A program made the position numbers and the translations under genes. This document shows, piece after piece, positions 12,377 through 14,548 of a DNA stretch of 14,548 nt; within the stretch, counting starts at the first letter, position 1; every line of letters begins with the position of its first letter. The notes below the pieces were generated by a model. That model was not told the DNA's origin. It saw nothing but the letters and a program-made list of their open reading frames with translations, and ran no database searches. Origin of the DNA: Frankiales bacterium (lineage in GTDB: Bacteria; Actinomycetota; Actinomycetes; Mycobacteriales; SCTD01); the NCBI GenBank assembly GCA_025464795.1, contig JAODNB010000216.1:1-14548 (forward strand). The letters run 5' to 3'.

Positions 12377-13930
12377 GTGACTGATGCAGACGTTGTCCTG
12401 GTCGTCGACTTCGGGGCCCAGTACGCCCAGCTGATCGCCCGCCGCGTGCGCGAGTGCCACGTCTACTCCGAGATCGTGCCCCACACGATCACTGCCGAGG
12501 AGATCCGCGCGCGGGCCCCCAAGGCCGTCATCCTGTCGGGCGGGCCGTCGTCGGTCTACGCCGAGGGCGCCCCGCAGGTCCCCGCCGGGTTCTTCGACAC
12601 CGGCGTCCCGACCTTCGGCATCTGCTACGGGCACCAGGCGATGGCCCTCGCCCTCGGTGGGCGGGTCGCGCAGACCGGCACAGCTGAGTACGGGCGTACC
12701 GGGCTGTCGGTCGTGAAGGGCGGCGGCGTGCTGTTCGAGGGGCTTCCGGTCGAGCAGTCGGTGTGGATGTCCCACGGCGACTCCGTCGCTGAAGCTCCTC
12801 CCGGCTTCACCGTGACGGCCCTGACCGACGCCACGCCGGTCGCTGCGTTCCAGAACGTCGAAGCCGGGCTGTACGGGGTGCAGTTCCACCCCGAGGTGCT
12901 GCACTCCGAGCAGGGCCAGGAGGTGCTCCGGCGGTTCCTGCTCGAGGCTGCGGGTTGCCGACCCACCTGGACGATGACCAACGTCGTCGAGGAGCAGGTG
13001 GCCCTGATCCGCGAGCAGGTGGGCTCCCGTCGGGTCATCTGCGGCCTGTCCGGAGGCGTGGACTCCGCCGTCGCCGCAGCCCTCGTGCAGAAGGCCGTGG
13101 GTGACCAGCTGACCTGCGTCTTCGTCGACCACGGGTTGCTCCGCAAGGGCGAGGCCGAGCAGGTCGAGAAGGACTTCGTCGCCTCGACCGGCGTGCGCCT
13201 GCACGTCGCTGACGAGGTCGACCGCTTCATGGCCGCCCTGGCCGGGCTCACTGACCCCGAGGACAAGCGCAAGGCGATCGGTCGCGAGTTCATCCGCGCG
13301 TTCGAGGAGGCCGCGCGCGAGATCTCCTCCGAGGAGTCGGTCGACTTCCTCGTGCAGGGCACGCTCTACCCCGACGTCGTCGAGTCCGGCGGTGGTGCCG
13401 GGACCTCGAACATCAAGTCACACCACAACGTCGGCGGTCTCCCTGAGGACTTGCAGTTCGCCCTCGTCGAGCCCCTCCGTGCGCTGTTCAAGGACGAGGT
13501 ACGGGCCGTCGGGCTCGAGCTGGGCCTGCCCGAGGAGATCGTCTGGCGCCAGCCCTTCCCGGGCCCGGGTCTGGGCATCCGGATCATCGGCGAGGTCACC
13601 CTGGAGCGCCTGGAGCTCCTGCGCGAAGCCGACGCCATCGCCCGCGAGGAGCTGTCCAAGGCGGGGCTCGACCGCGAGATCTGGCAGTGCCCGGTCGTGC
13701 TGCTCGCCGACGTGAGATCCGTTGGTGTGCAAGGGGATGGCCGCACGTACGGCCACCCTGTGGTGCTGCGTCCGGTGTCCTCCGAGGACGCCATGACCGC
13801 CGACTGGTCCCGGGTTCCCTACGACGTGCTCGCGCGGATCTCGACCCGGATCACCAACGAGGTCCGCGAGATCAACCGGGTCGTGCTGGACGTCACCAGC
13901 AAGCCGCCCGGCACCATCGAGTGGGAATGA
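12377..13930 (+). CDS. guaA: GMP synthase (glutamine-hydrolysing)
   Basis: It converts XMP to GMP using ATP and glutamine. The 517-residue protein has a class I glutamine amidotransferase domain at about 1-195, with nucleophile Cys83 (FGICYGHQ) and His171/Glu173 (QFHPEV). Next comes the ATP pyrophosphatase domain with P-loop SGGVDS at 225-230, then the dimerisation/XMP-binding domain with QPFPGPGLGIRIIGE and the C-terminal ending PPGTIEWE. Length and order are normal, and no key residue is missing. The start is the GTG giving MTDADVVLVVDFGAQYAQLI; a frame extension to 12353 overlaps the previous gene. With guaB this completes the de novo route to GMP. The gene is convergent with the Excalibur gene, with 13 bases between the stops. 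Confidence 0.98.
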   Translation: MTDADVVLVVDFGAQYAQLIARRVRECHVYSEIVPHTITAEEIRARAPKAVILSGGPSSVYAEGAPQVPAGFFDTGVPTFGICYGHQAMALALGGRVAQTGTAEYGRTGLSVVKGGGVLFEGLPVEQSVWMSHGDSVAEAPPGFTVTALTDATPVAAFQNVEAGLYGVQFHPEVLHSEQGQEVLRRFLLEAAGCRPTWTMTNVVEEQVALIREQVGSRRVICGLSGGVDSAVAAALVQKAVGDQLTCVFVDHGLLRKGEAEQVEKDFVASTGVRLHVADEVDRFMAALAGLTDPEDKRKAIGREFIRAFEEAAREISSEESVDFLVQGTLYPDVVESGGGAGTSNIKSHHNVGGLPEDLQFALVEPLRALFKDEVRAVGLELGLPEEIVWRQPFPGPGLGIRIIGEVTLERLELLREADAIAREELSKAGLDREIWQCPVVLLADVRSVGVQGDGRTYGHPVVLRPVSSEDAMTADWSRVPYDVLARISTRITNEVREINRVVLDVTSKPPGTIEWE

Positions 13931-13943
13931 ACGACCGCGGAGG

Positions 13944-14213
13944 CTAGTGCTTCTCGCAGGCGATGTGGTCCTTGTCGCGGTCCAGGCCGGCGTTGGCCTT
14001 CATCGCTGCGGCGAACCTCGCGTTGCTCTTGGTGAACGTCGTGACCGGCCTGCCGCTTGTCACGTGGTCGCGGGCCGTCGTCTGACCCAGGCCGTGCGGA
14101 TAGGTCTTGTTGAGGTTGGTGCAGTTCTTGTACACGGCGGGGATCGTCGCCGAGGCCGTGCTGGGGGCGACCGCCACGAGGGCGAGTACGACAACGCCGA
14201 GAACTCGCTTCAT
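13944..14213 (-). CDS. small secreted Excalibur (calcium-binding) domain protein
   Basis: The 89-residue protein has a signal peptide (MKRVLGVVVLALVAVAPSTA, cleaved near residue 22) followed by an Excalibur domain. YKNCTNLNKTYPHGLG is its start and FAAAMKANAGLDRDKDHIAC its end. Cys31 and Cys86 are the usual disulfide-like pair. The acidic loop D78-x-D80-x-D82 ending in CE is the calcium-binding motif, but the customary Gly after the third Asp is His83. Excalibur domains occur at the surface of Gram-positive cells, often fused to nucleases or hydrolases; here it stands alone. Translation is probably leaderless, since TACCCT lies 6 bases before the ATG and no RBS is seen. The gene is unrelated in function to guaA, which it meets tail to tail. 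Confidence 0.92.
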   Translation of the reverse strand: MKRVLGVVVLALVAVAPSTASATIPAVYKNCTNLNKTYPHGLGQTTARDHVTSGRPVTTFTKSNARFAAAMKANAGLDRDKDHIACEKH

Positions 14214-14219
14214 GTCCGC

Positions 14220-14225
14220 AGGGTA
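14220..14225 (-). promoter_or_regulatory. -10 element for Excalibur gene
   Basis: On the minus strand TACCCT lies 6 bases upstream of the ATG at 14213, consistent with a leaderless transcript. No clear -35 was found. Confidence 0.35.
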
Positions 14226-14245
14226 GGGCTCGGAGGAGGCTGAGT

Positions 14246-14276
14246 CTGGCGAACGGGCAGACCCACGCCTCGCCAG
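14246..14276. promoter_or_regulatory. inverted repeat in divergent intergenic region
   Basis: CTGGCGA (14246-14252) and TCGCCAG (14270-14276) are perfect inverted copies with 17 bases between, located in the 123-base gap between the divergent Excalibur and partial secreted-protein genes. It is a possible operator. Confidence 0.3.
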
Positions 14277-14336
14277 GCAGGAGATCGTGCTGGCGCGCCG
14301 AAGGAGTCCTGCACCTGCCCTTGCTTGGAGCCCGCT

Positions 14337-14548
14337 GTGCGTCGTCCACTGCTCGCCGCCCTCGCCCTGTCGAGCGCGACCGCGCTCGCGTTCGCCGGAG
14401 CCGCACCCGCCGTGACCGTGCAGAAGCCCGGGCTGGTGTTCTGGAAGAACACCTACGCCACCAACCTCGACTACGGCGAGCCGGGGTTGGCGATCTCCGG
14501 CAACGGGACGATCTACGCCTCGACGCCAGGGGACAACGGGGCGGAGCT
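14337..14548 (+). CDS. secreted protein, 5' part only (cut by window end)
   Basis: A GTG with GGAG six bases upstream opens a frame that runs to the end of the window without a stop (70 complete codons visible). It encodes a Sec signal peptide (MRRPLLAALALSSATALAFA, cleavage near GAAPA) and the beginning of a mature domain (VFWKNTYATNLDYGEPGLAI, then SGNGTIYASTPGDNGAEL). Text of the kind EPGLAISGNGTIYAS-P resembles the first blade of BNR/sialidase-like or other beta-propeller proteins, but too little is visible to decide. It is divergent from the Excalibur gene. Confidence 0.75.
   Translation, partial: MRRPLLAALALSSATALAFAGAAPAVTVQKPGLVFWKNTYATNLDYGEPGLAISGNGTIYASTPGDNGAE

Noticed and set aside
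1..14548. tRNA, rRNA, transposase, integrase or attachment sites
   Set aside because: Looked for by eye; no tRNA-like cloverleaf, terminal inverted repeats or mobile-element proteins were recognised.

Overview
The window is a high-GC, gene-dense chromosomal segment with strong G/C bias in third codon positions. WhiB, BldM-type, GuaB3, Excalibur and DUF427 proteins, together with SD-less leaderless GTG/ATG starts, point to an actinobacterium (class Actinomycetes). The order whiB-type gene / bldM-type regulator / guaB / guaB3 matches what I recall of the Streptomyces whiD-bldM-guaB neighbourhood, and whiB3 also lies near guaB2/guaB3 in Mycobacterium. I cannot assign a genus.

Layout. 34-2887 (minus strand) is an envelope/secretion block: a secreted protein of unknown function, a small 61-residue ORF among hairpins, and a lipoprotein with a MacB/FtsX-like extracellular region followed by a C-terminal M15 peptidase domain. 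3034-6992 is a regulatory block: a WhiD/WhiB3-type Fe-S regulator (minus), a divergent MerR regulator with a cobalamin-binding-type sensor half, an unidentified TPR-like protein, and a two-gene operon of a NarL-type histidine kinase-like protein and a BldM-type response regulator that overlap by 4 nt. 7052-9752 is the purine pair guaB (IMP dehydrogenase) and guaB3. 9834-12366 holds a Ser/Thr/Ala/Pro-rich secreted protein, a convergent and overlapping GNAT acetyltransferase, and a DUF427 protein. 12377-13930 is guaA (GMP synthase). 13944-14213 (minus) is a secreted Excalibur protein, and at 14337 a secreted protein begins and runs off the window.

How it fits together. guaB and guaA give the two steps IMP to XMP to GMP. 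They lie about 4 kb apart and each has its own promoter. The regulatory block combines families that control development and redox responses in actinomycetes (WhiB, BldM) with an apparent signalling partner for the normally orphan BldM. That partner keeps the phospho-acceptor His motif but appears to have lost the ATP-binding N and G1 boxes. Upstream of the operon lies a 20-bp near-palindrome plus a further direct copy of TCACCCAYCCG, which resembles the BldM target as I recall it. The pseudokinase/BldM pair with this possible feedback site is the best candidate here for something not well described.

No rRNA, tRNA, CRISPR array, insertion sequence or prophage gene was recognised. Promoter, operator and terminator calls come from reading motifs by eye and carry low to moderate confidence.
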